Shown here piece after piece: positions 25,369 through 34,234 of a stretch of DNA of 64,000 nucleotides (the stretch's first letter is position 1; each line of letters starts with the position of its first letter). The DNA is from Gracilibacillus dipsosauri (lineage in GTDB: Bacteria > Bacillota > Bacilli > Bacillales > Amphibacillaceae), in contig NZ_QGTD01000021.1 in assembly GCF_003176895.1 (NCBI RefSeq), forward strand, positions 62,001 through 126,000. Reading direction: 5' to 3'. The translations under genes were made by a program, and so were the position numbers. The notes beneath the pieces were generated by a model. The model made no database searches, had not been told where the DNA came from, and saw only the letters and a program-made list of their open reading frames with translations.

Positions 25369-26688
25369 TTAAGAAACGTCTTTTTTGATCACACTAAAAC
25401 CATATCCTATTATGCCCCCAACAATTGCTGGAGCTACCCACCCTAGACCTTGATTATATAGAGGGAGAATTGTTTGAAATAAATCATTCACTGCCACAAT
25501 TTTCAAGCCTGCAGCATTTAATCCATCGAACAATGAAACAATAAAGGTAAATAATATACTAGCTTGATATATTTCTTTTTTTCCTTTAAAGACAGGATGG
25601 AGAAAGGTTAAGATCATCAAACACATTGCCATTGGATAAAGCATCGATAAAACTGGAACAGAGAACTCAATAATGGTCGTAAGTCCAAAGTTAGAAATGA
25701 CGGCACCGAGTATTGTAAAAATAATTGCCCAGATTGAATAGGGAATTTTAGGTATGATTTGATGAAAATAGGATGCACAAGACGTTACTAGACCAATACT
25801 TGTTGTTAAACAGGCTGCAACGACAATTACTCCGAGTATGATTTTTCCATACGAACCAAAGTAAAAAGCAGAGGCAGCAGCTAATATTGAACCACCATTC
25901 TCCATATAGCCGATTTCTTCGACACTAATCGCGCCAAGGTATGCAAGTGATGAGTAGACAATACCTAGAAGAAGTGCTGCAATTAGTGCAGCTTTCGATG
26001 TCGAGATGATTAGCTGCTTTTTCGTGCTATAACCGATGTCCTTCATCGCATTAATAATAATAATTCCAAAAACAAAGGCAGCCAACAAATCCATCGTTAA
26101 ATAGCCTTCTTGAAAGCCTGTGAAAAAACTGTTCGAGATATAAGCATCTGTCGGTGGTTGGATTTCTCCAATTGGATTTAGAAAGGAAACTATAATTAAT
26201 AAGGCAATTACCACTAATAGGAGTGGAGTTAACACTTTTCCGATTATATCGATTAGTTTCTTCGATTGTAAGGAAAAATATAGTGTGAAGCCAAAGAATA
26301 CGATCGTAAAAATAAGTAAGGCAACATTACTTGTCTGGTTACCGAAAAAAGGCGCAATGCCCATTTCATATGCAACGGTATTGGTTCTCGGTAGAGCAAA
26401 AAAGGGACCAATAGTTAAATATAAAGTGACAGTGAAAATAAGACCGTATATTGGGTGTACCCGACTTGCTAATGACTGTAAGCTCTCTTTTCCTGAAATA
26501 GCAAGTGCTAGGACGGTGAGCACCGGCAATCCGACACCTGTAAATAGAAAGCCTAGGTTTGCTAGAAATAGGTTTTCTCCAGCAGCTTGTCCTAATAATG
26601 GTGGGAAAATTAAATTACCCGCACCAAAAAATAATGCGAAAAGCATAAATCCTATCGTGATAATACTTGTTGTGTTTCGTGATGACAT
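25369..26688 (-). CDS. brnQ: Branched-chain amino acid transport protein (LIVCS family)
   Basis: A 439-residue carrier with about twelve membrane segments. The N-terminal signature FALFFGAGNLIFPPLLGQ is characteristic of the BrnQ sodium-coupled transporters of leucine, isoleucine and valine. ATG 26688 is chosen because GGAGG lies 7 bases upstream; longer versions reach into the AT-rich leader. It is a single-gene unit convergent with the GH4 gene. Confidence 0.92.
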   Translation of the reverse strand: MSSRNTTSIITIGFMLFALFFGAGNLIFPPLLGQAAGENLFLANLGFLFTGVGLPVLTVLALAISGKESLQSLASRVHPIYGLIFTVTLYLTIGPFFALPRTNTVAYEMGIAPFFGNQTSNVALLIFTIVFFGFTLYFSLQSKKLIDIIGKVLTPLLLVVIALLIIVSFLNPIGEIQPPTDAYISNSFFTGFQEGYLTMDLLAAFVFGIIIINAMKDIGYSTKKQLIISTSKAALIAALLLGIVYSSLAYLGAISVEEIGYMENGGSILAAASAFYFGSYGKIILGVIVVAACLTTSIGLVTSCASYFHQIIPKIPYSIWAIIFTILGAVISNFGLTTIIEFSVPVLSMLYPMAMCLMILTFLHPVFKGKKEIYQASILFTFIVSLFDGLNAAGLKIVAVNDLFQTILPLYNQGLGWVAPAIVGGIIGYGFSVIKKDVS

Positions 26689-26699
26689 AATAACCTCCG

Positions 26700-27025
26700 C
26701 AACAATTAATGTTTCATTTATATGAAATGTTAAGCTTTTATTTTTATTTTCAAAATATTTAAATAGTAGCATGTAATTATTCGAAAAGCAATGATATTTA
26801 TTGATAATTTGAAAATTAGTCATTTGTTCCACTTACAATACTTAGATAGATAAATTTGGATTTATTGTAATATACCCCAAAATCTCCTTCTTTCCTATTT
26901 AAATTGGTTGCATTAATTGCTGGTCTTTCGGATTATATTTAGTAAATATACAAATTGTCATTAATAAAAAGTAAAATTATTAAATAGTTTGTAAAAATAA
27001 ATAATCTTTACTAGTTATTTACGAA
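26700..27025. other. Gap without a recognisable gene
   Basis: This AT-rich stretch holds the promoter side of brnQ on the minus strand, but I see no convincing -35/-10 pair, gene or repeat in it. Confidence 0.5.
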
Positions 27026-27269
27026 GACTTTACACTCAGCATTTATAATGAACAACAGATTTTTATTATCTACAAACAGAGTTGGCGAATGATAAGGAAT
27101 ACAGAGATTACTTGTGATTAGTAAAGAATAAATCAACAATGCAAGCAGATGTCCAGGTTAGTGAGAAGGACAAGATCACATTATCGACATGTGTAGTCTG
27201 TTAGGTCCTGAACAGGGTAGGCTCGTGATTCATGATAAGATAAAGAGCGAGGATGTGCTACACGACTAA
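27026..27269 (+). pseudogene. Remnant of a class B-like sortase gene
   Basis: Segments typical of a sortase C-terminus appear in order but in different frames. From 27049 one frame reads TTDFYYLQTELANDKEYRDYL, stop (TGA), then ADVQVSEKDKITLSTC with the catalytic-Cys motif TLSTC. After a shift near 27193 it reads LLGPEQGRLVIHDKI and stops at 27267. The N-terminal half is absent. This supports decay of a sortase transpeptidase, not an active gene. The window does contain an LPXTG protein (53514-56051), but that would normally use a class A-type enzyme. Confidence 0.65.
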
Positions 27270-27293
27270 GTGACCTCCTTATTTCCAATTAAT

Positions 27294-27322
27294 TTGTCAT
27301 TCTATAATCGATGTCTTATACT
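27294..27322 (+). promoter_or_regulatory. Sigma-A promoter of the thiamine salvage operon
   Basis: TTGTCA (27294-27299) and TATACT (27317-27322) are separated by 17 bases, and transcription would begin about 20-30 bases before the TPP riboswitch. Confidence 0.7.
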
Positions 27323-27351
27323 GGTAGGGAATAAAAAAATAAGTAGATTCG

Positions 27352-27432
27352 ACTAGGGGAGCATGTAGGTGCTGAGAGATTTGATCGACCCTTTGAACCT
27401 GATCTAGTTAACACTAGCGTAGGGAAGTGGAA
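27352..27432 (+). promoter_or_regulatory. TPP riboswitch (THI element)
   Basis: The conserved blocks are present in order: AGGGGAGC, GCTGAGAGA, GACCCTTTGAACCTGATC, TAGTTAACACTAGCGTAGGG and AAGTGG. This RNA binds thiamine pyrophosphate and here precedes a terminator at 27475-27507 and the tenA and ylmB genes, so high thiamine should switch the operon off. Confidence 0.95.
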
Positions 27433-27474
27433 TTGGCAGTTTGTGCATAGACGAATCATTGGCTATGTATGTTC

Positions 27475-27507
27475 AACCCATCTCCTTACATTGGTGATGG
27501 GTTTTTT
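27475..27507 (+). terminator. Riboswitch-controlled terminator before tenA
   Basis: AACCCATC (27475-27482) pairs with GATGGGTT, followed by a T run. It lies between the TPP element and the tenA ribosome site, as expected for transcriptional attenuation. Confidence 0.85.
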
Positions 27508-27559
27508 GGTTTGTCACGAGATGTTACCGCCTAGTCGGAAATAAAGAGGAGGAAATAAA

Positions 27560-28243
27560 TTGAATCAATTATTTACGGATCATCTTTGGAAAAAGGTGGA
27601 ACCAATTTGGAGCTCTTACTTAGAGCATCCTTTTGTGAAAGGCCTTGGAAACGGTACTTTAGAGCAGGATAAGTTTAAGCATTGGTTAAAGCAGGATTAT
27701 GTCTATTTAATGGATTATTCGAGACTATTCGCATTAGGGAGTGCGAAGGCAGAAGACTTAGAAACGATGACTATATTTGCCAAGCTACTACACGGTGTGC
27801 TTGATCTTGAAATGGATTTACACAGAAAATATGCGGCTGATTTTGGTATAACCAGAGAGGATCTCGAGTCTACAGAACCTTCCGCTATTACTACTGCCTA
27901 CACTAGCTATATGCTAAATGTATCTCAGCGTGGAGGGATAGAGAATGTCGTCGCATCGGTACTTGCGTGTGAATGGAGTTATAATTTTATCGGTAAATCA
28001 CTAGCAACATGGCCAGGAGCATTAGATGAAAATTTTTATAGTAGCTGGGTGAAGATGTATCAATCTCCCGAATTTACAGAGCTTGCAGACAATTGCAAAC
28101 ATTTAATGAACAAAATGGCAAAAGGAAAATCAGAAGAGGATTTAACTAGACTAGAAGAGATTGTCATTCGAACAAGTCAGTTTGAATATATGTTCTGGGA
28201 TATGGTAGAAAAACGAGAAGATTGGCCAGTAAGCCTAAATTAG
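27560..28243 (+). CDS. tenA: Aminopyrimidine aminohydrolase (thiaminase II)
   Basis: A 227-residue TenA protein. It hydrolyses aminopyrimidine from degraded thiamine to the hydroxymethyl pyrimidine used for thiamine synthesis. The conserved Cys is C137 in VLACEWSY, with FKHWLKQDYVYL near the start and the C-terminal glutamate region FEYMFWD. The start is TTG 27560 after GGAGGAAA. It sits under a TPP riboswitch and 12 bases before the YlmB-like deformylase, the enzyme that works just before it in the salvage pathway. Confidence 0.93.
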   Translation: MNQLFTDHLWKKVEPIWSSYLEHPFVKGLGNGTLEQDKFKHWLKQDYVYLMDYSRLFALGSAKAEDLETMTIFAKLLHGVLDLEMDLHRKYAADFGITREDLESTEPSAITTAYTSYMLNVSQRGGIENVVASVLACEWSYNFIGKSLATWPGALDENFYSSWVKMYQSPEFTELADNCKHLMNKMAKGKSEEDLTRLEEIVIRTSQFEYMFWDMVEKREDWPVSLN

Positions 28244-28255
28244 GAGGAATAGCTT

Positions 28256-29506
28256 ATGATTGATTTAGTCGATGAACACGCGCAGGAGTTAAAAGAAATA
28301 TTAGCAAAATTGATTAGCTTTCCTACTGTTAGCCCACCAGCTAGAAATACAGAAGGAATTCAGTCCTATATCGCCAATTTTCTAGAAAAGAAAGGATTTG
28401 ATACAACGAGGTGGGATGTCTTTCCACAGGATCCTAATATGGTTGCAGTGAAAAAAGGTGAGGAAAGTAGTTCATACAATAGCTTGATTATAAATGGTCA
28501 TGTGGATGTTGCTGAGGTTGGGGATAAAGCAGATTGGACAGTGCCGATATTTGAATTGACAGAAAAGGCTGGCTTCGTCTATGGTCGTGGTGTTTCCGAC
28601 ATGAAGGGAGCAATTGCTGCTACTTTGTTCGCAATGAAACTATTAAATGAGCAAGGTATCTCATTAAAAGGAGACTTGCAGATTCAAACGGTGATCGGTG
28701 AAGAGGCAGGAGAAGCAGGGACATTATCCTGTCTGGAAAAAGGTTATACTGCCGATTTTGCACTAGTTGTCGATGGAAGTGATCGAAAAATCCATGGTCA
28801 AGGAGGTGTAATCACTGGATGGATTACTGTAAAAAGCAAGGAAGTTTTTCATGACGGAATGCGTGCAACTATCTTACAAACATCCGAGGGTGCAAGTGCA
28901 ATAGAAAAAATGATGAAAATTATTGCGAGCTTACAAGATTTGGAGCAAGAGTGGGCAGAAACCAAACAATATCCAGGCTTTAGAAAAGGAACAACTACAA
29001 TTAATCCTGCGGTCATAGAAGGGGGCAGACATGCGGCATTTGTAGCAGATCAATGTAGTCTATGGGTGACTGTACATTTTTATCCGAATGAGAGCTATCA
29101 ATCGGTGGTGGCGGAAATTGAAAATCACCTGAGAAATTCAATAAAAGACGATCTGTGGTTCCAAGAAAACCCGCTCCTCTTTCGTTGGGGAGGGAAATCT
29201 ATGCTAGAGGAAAGAGGAGAAGTTTTTCCTTCTGCCGAAATTAGTAAGGATCATCCTGCAATCCAAATGCTCCAACAATCCCATCAAAAAGTGGAACAAT
29301 CAAAGGCGATGATAGGTATGTCGGAAACCGTTACAGATGCAGGGTGGTTTCATGAAGGTGGTATCCCCACCGCCATTTATGGACCAGGGAAATTAAAGGA
29401 AGCCCATTCTGTTGATGAAAAAATAGAATGGGACGAGTTATTACGCTTTGCCAAAACATTAATGATCTTCATTACAGACTGGTGTAACAAGAGAAAAGAA
29501 GGATAA
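28256..29506 (+). CDS. ylmB: N-formyl-aminopyrimidine deformylase of thiamine salvage (ArgE/DapE family)
   Basis: A 416-residue M20-type metallohydrolase. Metal-binding landmarks are NGHVDV (about 80), GRGVSDMKG (about 115) and VIGEEAGEAG (about 148). Length and context with tenA under a TPP riboswitch identify it as YlmB, which deformylates the pyrimidine that TenA then hydrolyses. AGGAGG precedes ATG 28256. The thiXYZ transporter that often accompanies these genes is not here. Generic acetylornithine deacetylase is an alternative by family alone. Confidence 0.87.
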   Translation: MIDLVDEHAQELKEILAKLISFPTVSPPARNTEGIQSYIANFLEKKGFDTTRWDVFPQDPNMVAVKKGEESSSYNSLIINGHVDVAEVGDKADWTVPIFELTEKAGFVYGRGVSDMKGAIAATLFAMKLLNEQGISLKGDLQIQTVIGEEAGEAGTLSCLEKGYTADFALVVDGSDRKIHGQGGVITGWITVKSKEVFHDGMRATILQTSEGASAIEKMMKIIASLQDLEQEWAETKQYPGFRKGTTTINPAVIEGGRHAAFVADQCSLWVTVHFYPNESYQSVVAEIENHLRNSIKDDLWFQENPLLFRWGGKSMLEERGEVFPSAEISKDHPAIQMLQQSHQKVEQSKAMIGMSETVTDAGWFHEGGIPTAIYGPGKLKEAHSVDEKIEWDELLRFAKTLMIFITDWCNKRKEG

Positions 29507-29542
29507 AATCTGGATATCATCGTGTTATAATTGAACCGGATT

Positions 29543-29670
29543 GCCAAGATATAAAAAGATATATCTTGGCGATCCCAGAATGTCGAGACAACATGGTCAA
29601 GATAAAAAGATATATCTTGGCGATCTCGCAATGTCGAGACAATATGGCCAAGATAAAAAAATGCACCTTA
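29543..29670. repeat. Tandem repeat, about 2.5 units of 51-53 bp
   Basis: Units begin at 29543, 29596 and 29647 (the last partial). Each full unit holds an inverted repeat around AAAAGATATATCTT followed by CTTGGCGATC and ATGTCGAGACAA. Spacing is 53 then 51 bases, the first unit having an extra AT. The unit is a multiple of three bases without stops in one plus-strand frame, but there is no ribosome site, so coding is doubtful. Confidence 0.8.
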
Positions 29671-29983
29671 GCAACTCCATCATTAGAAATCATAGCTGCA
29701 CTTTATATAATCGGATAATAAGACTGATAGATCGGATTACAATAAAATGGGGGTCTCGGCCCAATCATGGGAGCTTCGAATGGTTTTGAGTTGTGAGCAT
29801 ATAAGATTTTTTCTTTATGATATGCCTCTGTTAACAGTAAATATTTCACCTCAGGGTTATAATAGTATTGCATGTTTTGCACCTCCTTCTTCTACATTAT
29901 GCTCGTATAGTAAAAAATGGGCACATATCCATTCTAAATTCATAAAGTATCTATATAACATGTTGATAGGAAGGTGCTTTCGC
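29671..29983. other. Gap upstream of the SDR gene
   Basis: I see no gene here. A reading frame continues into the SDR gene from about 29747, but its predicted residues do not resemble an oxidoreductase. It probably holds the SDR promoter; TATAAT-like TTATAATAG occurs near 29858. Confidence 0.5.
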
Positions 29984-30901
29984 ATGAATGAAGAGAGATC
30001 AGATCCACAACATTATCCTATACCTCCTAATTACGGGAAAATAACCAAGTATGAGGAAATAGCGTTGACAGTGCCTGAACAAAGGCAATACCGCCAGCCT
30101 GGGGTAGAAAAATTAATGGTGCCAGAACCAGTTGTCGAAAATCCACATTATAAAGGAAGTGAGAAGTTACAAGGGAAAGTAGCACTTATAACAGGTGGAG
30201 ATAGTGGAATTGGAGCAGCAATCGCTATTGCTTTCGCAAAGGAAGGAGCAAATGTTGCAATTTCCTATTTAGATGAACACGAGGATGCTGGTAGAACAAA
30301 AAGAAGAATTGAAGAACTAGGTAGAAGTTGTCTCCTCTTACCGGGAGATTTAAGAGAAAAGCAACAATGTATGACCATTGTAGAAAAAACGGTAGAAGTA
30401 TTTGGTCAGCTGGATATTCTATGTAATCATGTAGGGATCCAGTTTCAACAATTAAATTTAGAAGATATCTCTGACGAACAATTCGACGAGACCTTTAAAG
30501 TGAATGTTTACTCTCATTTTTATACAACCCGTGCTGCATTACCATATTTACATGCTGGTAGTTCGATCATTAATACCGCCTCAGTAGTGGCATTTGATGG
30601 AAATGAGCAACTGATGGATTATACAGCAACAAAGGGAGCAAATGTAGGATTCACACGTGCATTGGCGAAGAATTTAATCAAGAAGGGAATTAGAGTGAAT
30701 GCTGTTGCACCTGGGAGGTTTTGGACTCCTTTGATTCCTGCTAGCTTTTCTCCTGATCAAGTGCCGCTTGCAGGTAACCCAATGGATCGCCAAGGGCAGC
30801 CCTTTGAAATTGCTCCAACCTATGTGTATCTTGCTTCTGATGATTCTAGGTTTGTCACAGGACAAACACTTCATGTAAATGGTGGTCAAATCTTTGTCTG
30901 A
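29984..30901 (+). CDS. SDR-family oxidoreductase, general-stress type (YhxC/YdaD-like)
   Basis: A 305-residue short-chain dehydrogenase. An N-terminal extension rich in Pro and Tyr (about 1-50) is typical of the YdaD/YhxC group. The Rossmann motif is [10 protein letters not shown], the catalytic pair is YTATK, and NAG is replaced by NHV at the adenine-side position. It would use NAD(P) to reduce or oxidise a small carbonyl or sugar; the true substrate of this group is not well known. ATG 29984 follows GGAAGGTG by 8 bases; the longer in-frame version lacks a ribosome site. It appears monocistronic. Confidence 0.87.
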   Translation: MNEERSDPQHYPIPPNYGKITKYEEIALTVPEQRQYRQPGVEKLMVPEPVVENPHYKGSEKLQGKVALITGGDSGIGAAIAIAFAKEGANVAISYLDEHEDAGRTKRRIEELGRSCLLLPGDLREKQQCMTIVEKTVEVFGQLDILCNHVGIQFQQLNLEDISDEQFDETFKVNVYSHFYTTRAALPYLHAGSSIINTASVVAFDGNEQLMDYTATKGANVGFTRALAKNLIKKGIRVNAVAPGRFWTPLIPASFSPDQVPLAGNPMDRQGQPFEIAPTYVYLASDDSRFVTGQTLHVNGGQIFV

Positions 30902-30962
30902 TCAAATGGCCAAAGCCCTTGCTAGAAAAAGTTTTAGCTTTTCTTCCCTTATTAAATAAGGG

Positions 30963-31949
30963 CTAATCATCCATTGTCACATAATCAATTTGGAAACCTA
31001 AGTCTTCAATCATTTGATGGTCGCTTAAACCTTCTTGTCCTTTTGTTGTTAAATAATCACCGATAAAAATGGAATTAGCAGGATAAAGTCCAAGTGGTTG
31101 AAGACTTCTCAAATTTATTTCTCTCCCTCCTGATATACGAATTTCTTTACTAGGATTTATGAACCGAAATAGGCAGAGAACCTTTAAACAATAAGTCGGA
31201 TTCAATTCGTTCGTCCCCTCTAATAATGTTCCATCTATTGCATGTAAAAAATTAATAGGTATAGAATCAGCATCAAGTGCCTTTAATGCTCTTGCCATAT
31301 CGATAACATCTTGTTTTGTTTCTCTCATCCCGACAATGACACCAGAGCATGGCGAGATCCCGACATTTTTCACTTTAGTTACTGTTGCTACACGGTCATG
31401 GTAGCTGTGACTTGTCGTGATGCTAGAATGATGGTTTTCAGACGTATTAATATTGTGATTGTATCGGTCAACCCCAGCATCCTTTAGCTTTCGAGCTTGT
31501 TCTGGCTTTAACAATCCAAGGCAAGCACAAATACGAATATCATATTGTTGTTTGATGTCTTTAACAGCAGCAGTTACGATATTCAGCTCTTTTTCTGAAG
31601 GGCCTCTACCACTTGCTACGATACAGTAGGTTCCAGATTGAAGCTCATGAGCATTTTTCGCCCCTTGGACGATTGTTTCTTTATCCATCATTCTGTATTT
31701 TTTTATCGGTGCTGTTGAATCTCTTGATTGAGAACAATAGCCACAATTTTCTGGACATAATCCAGATTTCGTGTTGATGATCATATTGAGCTTAACCCTA
31801 TTGCCGAAGTAATGCTCGCGAATGTGGTAAGCGCTATGTAATAAAGAGAGCAACTCCTTATTTGGGCATTCTAAAATATGGAATGCCTCTAAATCGGTAA
31901 TATCTGCTCCATGAAGAACTTTTTCCGCTATTGATTGCCAGTTTGTCAT
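30963..31949 (-). CDS. bioB: Biotin synthase
   Basis: A 328-residue radical SAM enzyme that inserts sulfur into dethiobiotin. The 4Fe-4S cluster motif is CPENCGYC (C65, C69, C72); NHNINTSENHH and the C-terminal ISGGREINLRSLQPLGLYPANSIF region hold the 2Fe-2S ligands and substrate site. It stands alone, without other bio genes, so the cell may only convert imported dethiobiotin or keep the rest of the pathway elsewhere. A BirA operator upstream (32032-32062) indicates biotin repression. Confidence 0.95.
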   Translation of the reverse strand: MTNWQSIAEKVLHGADITDLEAFHILECPNKELLSLLHSAYHIREHYFGNRVKLNMIINTKSGLCPENCGYCSQSRDSTAPIKKYRMMDKETIVQGAKNAHELQSGTYCIVASGRGPSEKELNIVTAAVKDIKQQYDIRICACLGLLKPEQARKLKDAGVDRYNHNINTSENHHSSITTSHSYHDRVATVTKVKNVGISPCSGVIVGMRETKQDVIDMARALKALDADSIPINFLHAIDGTLLEGTNELNPTYCLKVLCLFRFINPSKEIRISGGREINLRSLQPLGLYPANSIFIGDYLTTKGQEGLSDHQMIEDLGFQIDYVTMDD

Positions 31950-32031
31950 CTTCTCTCCCCCGTTATCTTTATTCGTAAACTCCTATTTTTCCCTTTACTT
32001 TTCCTTAACAGCTTAAGCAATAAATTTTCTA

Positions 32032-32062
32032 TTGTCAACCTATAAAATTTATAAGTTAACAT
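32032..32062 (-). promoter_or_regulatory. BirA operator upstream of bioB
   Basis: Two half-sites, TTGTCAACC (32032-32040) and GTTAACAT (32055-32062), flank an AT-rich 14-base centre. This matches the two-fold symmetric BirA operator pattern of Firmicutes. TTGACA on the minus strand inside the first half-site may be the -35 of bioB. Confidence 0.75.
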
Positions 32063-32071
32063 ATTGACGTG

Positions 32072-32096
32072 GTTTAAACCAATACAAACGTGGTAT
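32072..32096 (+). promoter_or_regulatory. Possible sigma-B promoter of the BCCT gene
   Basis: GTTTAA (32072-32077), a 13-base spacer and TGGTAT (32091-32096) resemble the sigma-B consensus GTTTAA/GGGTAT. The overlapping palindrome TGGTTTAAACCA (32070-32081) could also be an operator. Bacillus BCCT gene opuD is known to have sigma-B control, which fits, but this is inference. Confidence 0.4.
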
Positions 32097-32146
32097 AGAG
32101 TTTAATATCTCGCAATTTTCATCATTACCACAGGAGGAAGAAGGTT

Positions 32147-33700
32147 ATGGAAAACAAAACTTTACAAAAAAATAGAAAATTAATCGATTATGGGATCTTT
32201 CTCCCAGCCTTACTAATCATTCTAATCATTTGCATCCCTTTTTCTTTATATGAGTCTGAATCACTTGCTTTACTAAATAGTATTTTTGATAAGATTGTAG
32301 AAGTTTTCAGCTGGGGCTATATATGGTATGCCTTGATTTTATTGGCTGCAGGACTTTATTTATCGTTTTCGAAATATGGAAAAGTAGTATTAGGAGACCC
32401 GAAAGAAAAGCCTTCATTTACCATGTTTGAATATGCTTCGATATTAATTGCAATGGGCATCGGTTCTACAATTATGCGTACAGGGATGGTGCAGTGGACA
32501 CAAGTAGCCATTGATCCACCCTTTGGGGTGCAGCCAGAATCTTCCGAGGCGGTATTGTGGGGAAATACATATAGTATGTTTATTTGGAGTTTTCAAGTTT
32601 TTGCGATCTTCGTGATGGCCGCTCCAGCAATGGCGTATATCCTCCATGTGAAAAAAAGACCTTTCATGCGTATTTCTGAGGCTTGTCGTTGTATTTTGGG
32701 AGATAGATTCACCGACGGGATTGGTGGAAAGGTGATCGATGTTCTATTCCTAATAAGTATTCTTTCAGGAGCTGCCGTTACACTAGGGCTTGGAACACCA
32801 ATTATTACATCCAACCTATCCAATTTATTAAATATTGAAGTTACCTTTGGGATGACGATGATTGTAACCATTATATGGGTGGTTTTATTTTCCGTAAGTG
32901 CCTATTTAGGAATTGAAAAAGGCATTAAGCGTTTGAGTACCTTCAATATTTATTTAGCAGGTGGGTTAGCCATTTTTATTTTGACAGCAGGACCAGGGAT
33001 TTTTATTTTAGACTTTTTTACAGACACGGTTGGTCATTTAGTGAACCATTACTTTTCCCTATCCTTTTATACGAATTCAACCGATTTAAACTCCACTACT
33101 CATATACAGAGTCATATGATCTTTTGGTTTGCCTATAGTGCAACATGGGCAATGCTTCACAGTGTCTTTGCTGCTAAAATTTCGAAAGGGCGAACGGTAA
33201 AGGAAATGATTCTAACTTATTTGTTAGCCCCGACGATGATATCCTGGGTGGCAACAGGAGTCCTAGGTGGATTAGGGGTACACCGTTTTCTAACAGGGGA
33301 GGTAAATATTCTTCAATTAGTGGAAAGCAACCAACCTGTTAACGCCATACCCAATATACTAATGACATTACCGTGGTCAGAGGTAATCATGATTCTATTC
33401 ATTGTGGTTTCGATGATTTTCTTAACCACAACTTTAGATTCCACTACTTATACTATTGCGGCATATACTAGTAGACAAAATATGAGCAAGTATGAACCAT
33501 CAAGGAATTTAAGAATAATAGTTGCTGCTATTATTACAACACTTGCCCTCATTCTGATGCAGATTGGAGGATTAGCTCCACTTGAGGTCATTTCAGGATT
33601 AATGGGCTTACCTATCATTGTGATTCAGTTTCTCACCATTTATGCCGCAAAGAAAATGATGGATCAAGATAAAGCGTGGATTTATAATATAAGAGGATAA
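32147..33700 (+). CDS. BCCT-family transporter, CaiT-like divergent member
   Basis: A 517-residue carrier with about twelve membrane segments that belongs to the betaine/carnitine/choline family. The glycine stretch is AMGIGSTIMRTG, followed by DPPFGVQPESSEA as in CaiT-like members. The late signature reads FWFAYSATWAMLHSVFAAKISKGRT. Compared from memory with BetP, the substrate-site helix has only the first aromatic conserved (MFIWSFQVFAIF), so the ligand may not be glycine betaine. AGGAGG precedes the ATG. It is monocistronic, with a strong terminator after it. Uptake of a quaternary ammonium osmolyte or nutrient is the family expectation. Confidence 0.88.
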   Translation: MENKTLQKNRKLIDYGIFLPALLIILIICIPFSLYESESLALLNSIFDKIVEVFSWGYIWYALILLAAGLYLSFSKYGKVVLGDPKEKPSFTMFEYASILIAMGIGSTIMRTGMVQWTQVAIDPPFGVQPESSEAVLWGNTYSMFIWSFQVFAIFVMAAPAMAYILHVKKRPFMRISEACRCILGDRFTDGIGGKVIDVLFLISILSGAAVTLGLGTPIITSNLSNLLNIEVTFGMTMIVTIIWVVLFSVSAYLGIEKGIKRLSTFNIYLAGGLAIFILTAGPGIFILDFFTDTVGHLVNHYFSLSFYTNSTDLNSTTHIQSHMIFWFAYSATWAMLHSVFAAKISKGRTVKEMILTYLLAPTMISWVATGVLGGLGVHRFLTGEVNILQLVESNQPVNAIPNILMTLPWSEVIMILFIVVSMIFLTTTLDSTTYTIAAYTSRQNMSKYEPSRNLRIIVAAIITTLALILMQIGGLAPLEVISGLMGLPIIVIQFLTIYAAKKMMDQDKAWIYNIRG

Positions 33701-33730
33701 GTAGGATTATGTAACTATTATTACCATTAT

Positions 33731-33764
33731 GGCTGACAGAGACATCCCATCTGTCAGCCTTTTT
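33731..33764 (+). terminator. Terminator of the BCCT gene
   Basis: GGCTGACAGA (33731-33740) pairs perfectly with TCTGTCAGCC (33750-33759), followed by TTTTT. Confidence 0.95.
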
Positions 33765-33898
33765 ATCTGAAAAGATACTGTAATCGTTTTAGAGACTTCC
33801 TACCTATAGAGGAAAAACAATAGGTTCAGTTTTGAAAGCGTAACACTTACAATAATGATAGATTCAAAATAAAACATTAACCATTGGAGGAATTATAA

Positions 33899-34204
33899 AT
33901 GAAAAATATTTTACTAGCATGTTCATCAGGTATGTCTACAAGCTTACTAGTCTCTAAGATGGAGGAAGCTGCAGCTGCACAAAATCTTGAAGTGAAGATT
34001 TGGGCTGTAGGTCAAGATAAAGCGATTGCTGATATGGAAAAAGCGGATGTGCTTTTAATCGGCCCACAAATGCGTTTTATGAAAAAAAAGTTTGAAACAG
34101 CAGCGAAGGATTTTAATGTACCAGTAGATGTCATTGATCCAGTCGCTTATGGAAGAGTAGATGGGAAAGCAGTTTTAGCTAAAGCACTTGAGCTTATTGG
34201 TTAA
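33899..34204 (+). CDS. PTS lactose/cellobiose-type EIIB
   Basis: A 101-residue cytoplasmic phosphocarrier with C8 in LLACSSGMSTSLL, the phosphorylated residue of the LicB/CelA family. It passes phosphate from EIIA (35723-36028) to the sugar carried by EIIC (34235-35515). GGAGG precedes ATG 33899. It is the first gene of a lic/cel-type operon. The sequence TTGAAAGCGTAACA at about 33833 resembles a -35 plus an imperfect cre site, so catabolite control is possible. Confidence 0.92.
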   Translation: MKNILLACSSGMSTSLLVSKMEEAAAAQNLEVKIWAVGQDKAIADMEKADVLLIGPQMRFMKKKFETAAKDFNVPVDVIDPVAYGRVDGKAVLAKALELIG

Positions 34205-34234
34205 ATAAGTTTATTAAATAAGGGGGCAAAACAA

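Noticed and set aside
29543-29670. Regular repeats as a possible CRISPR array
   Set aside because: The units are contiguous and nearly identical along their whole length, with no unique spacers and no cas genes nearby.
29541-29789. Open frame through the tandem repeat encoding repeated GQDKKIYLGD-like peptides
   Set aside because: No ribosome binding site and composition explained by the DNA repeat; kept as a repeat only.
32593-32871. Minus-strand frames inside the BCCT gene and others inside membrane protein genes
   Set aside because: Antisense frames of hydrophobic genes often stay open by codon bias; nothing supports them.
33832-33846. cre site before the lic/cel-type operon
   Set aside because: TGAAAGCGTAACA is one base shorter than the consensus, so I mention it only in the EIIB entry.
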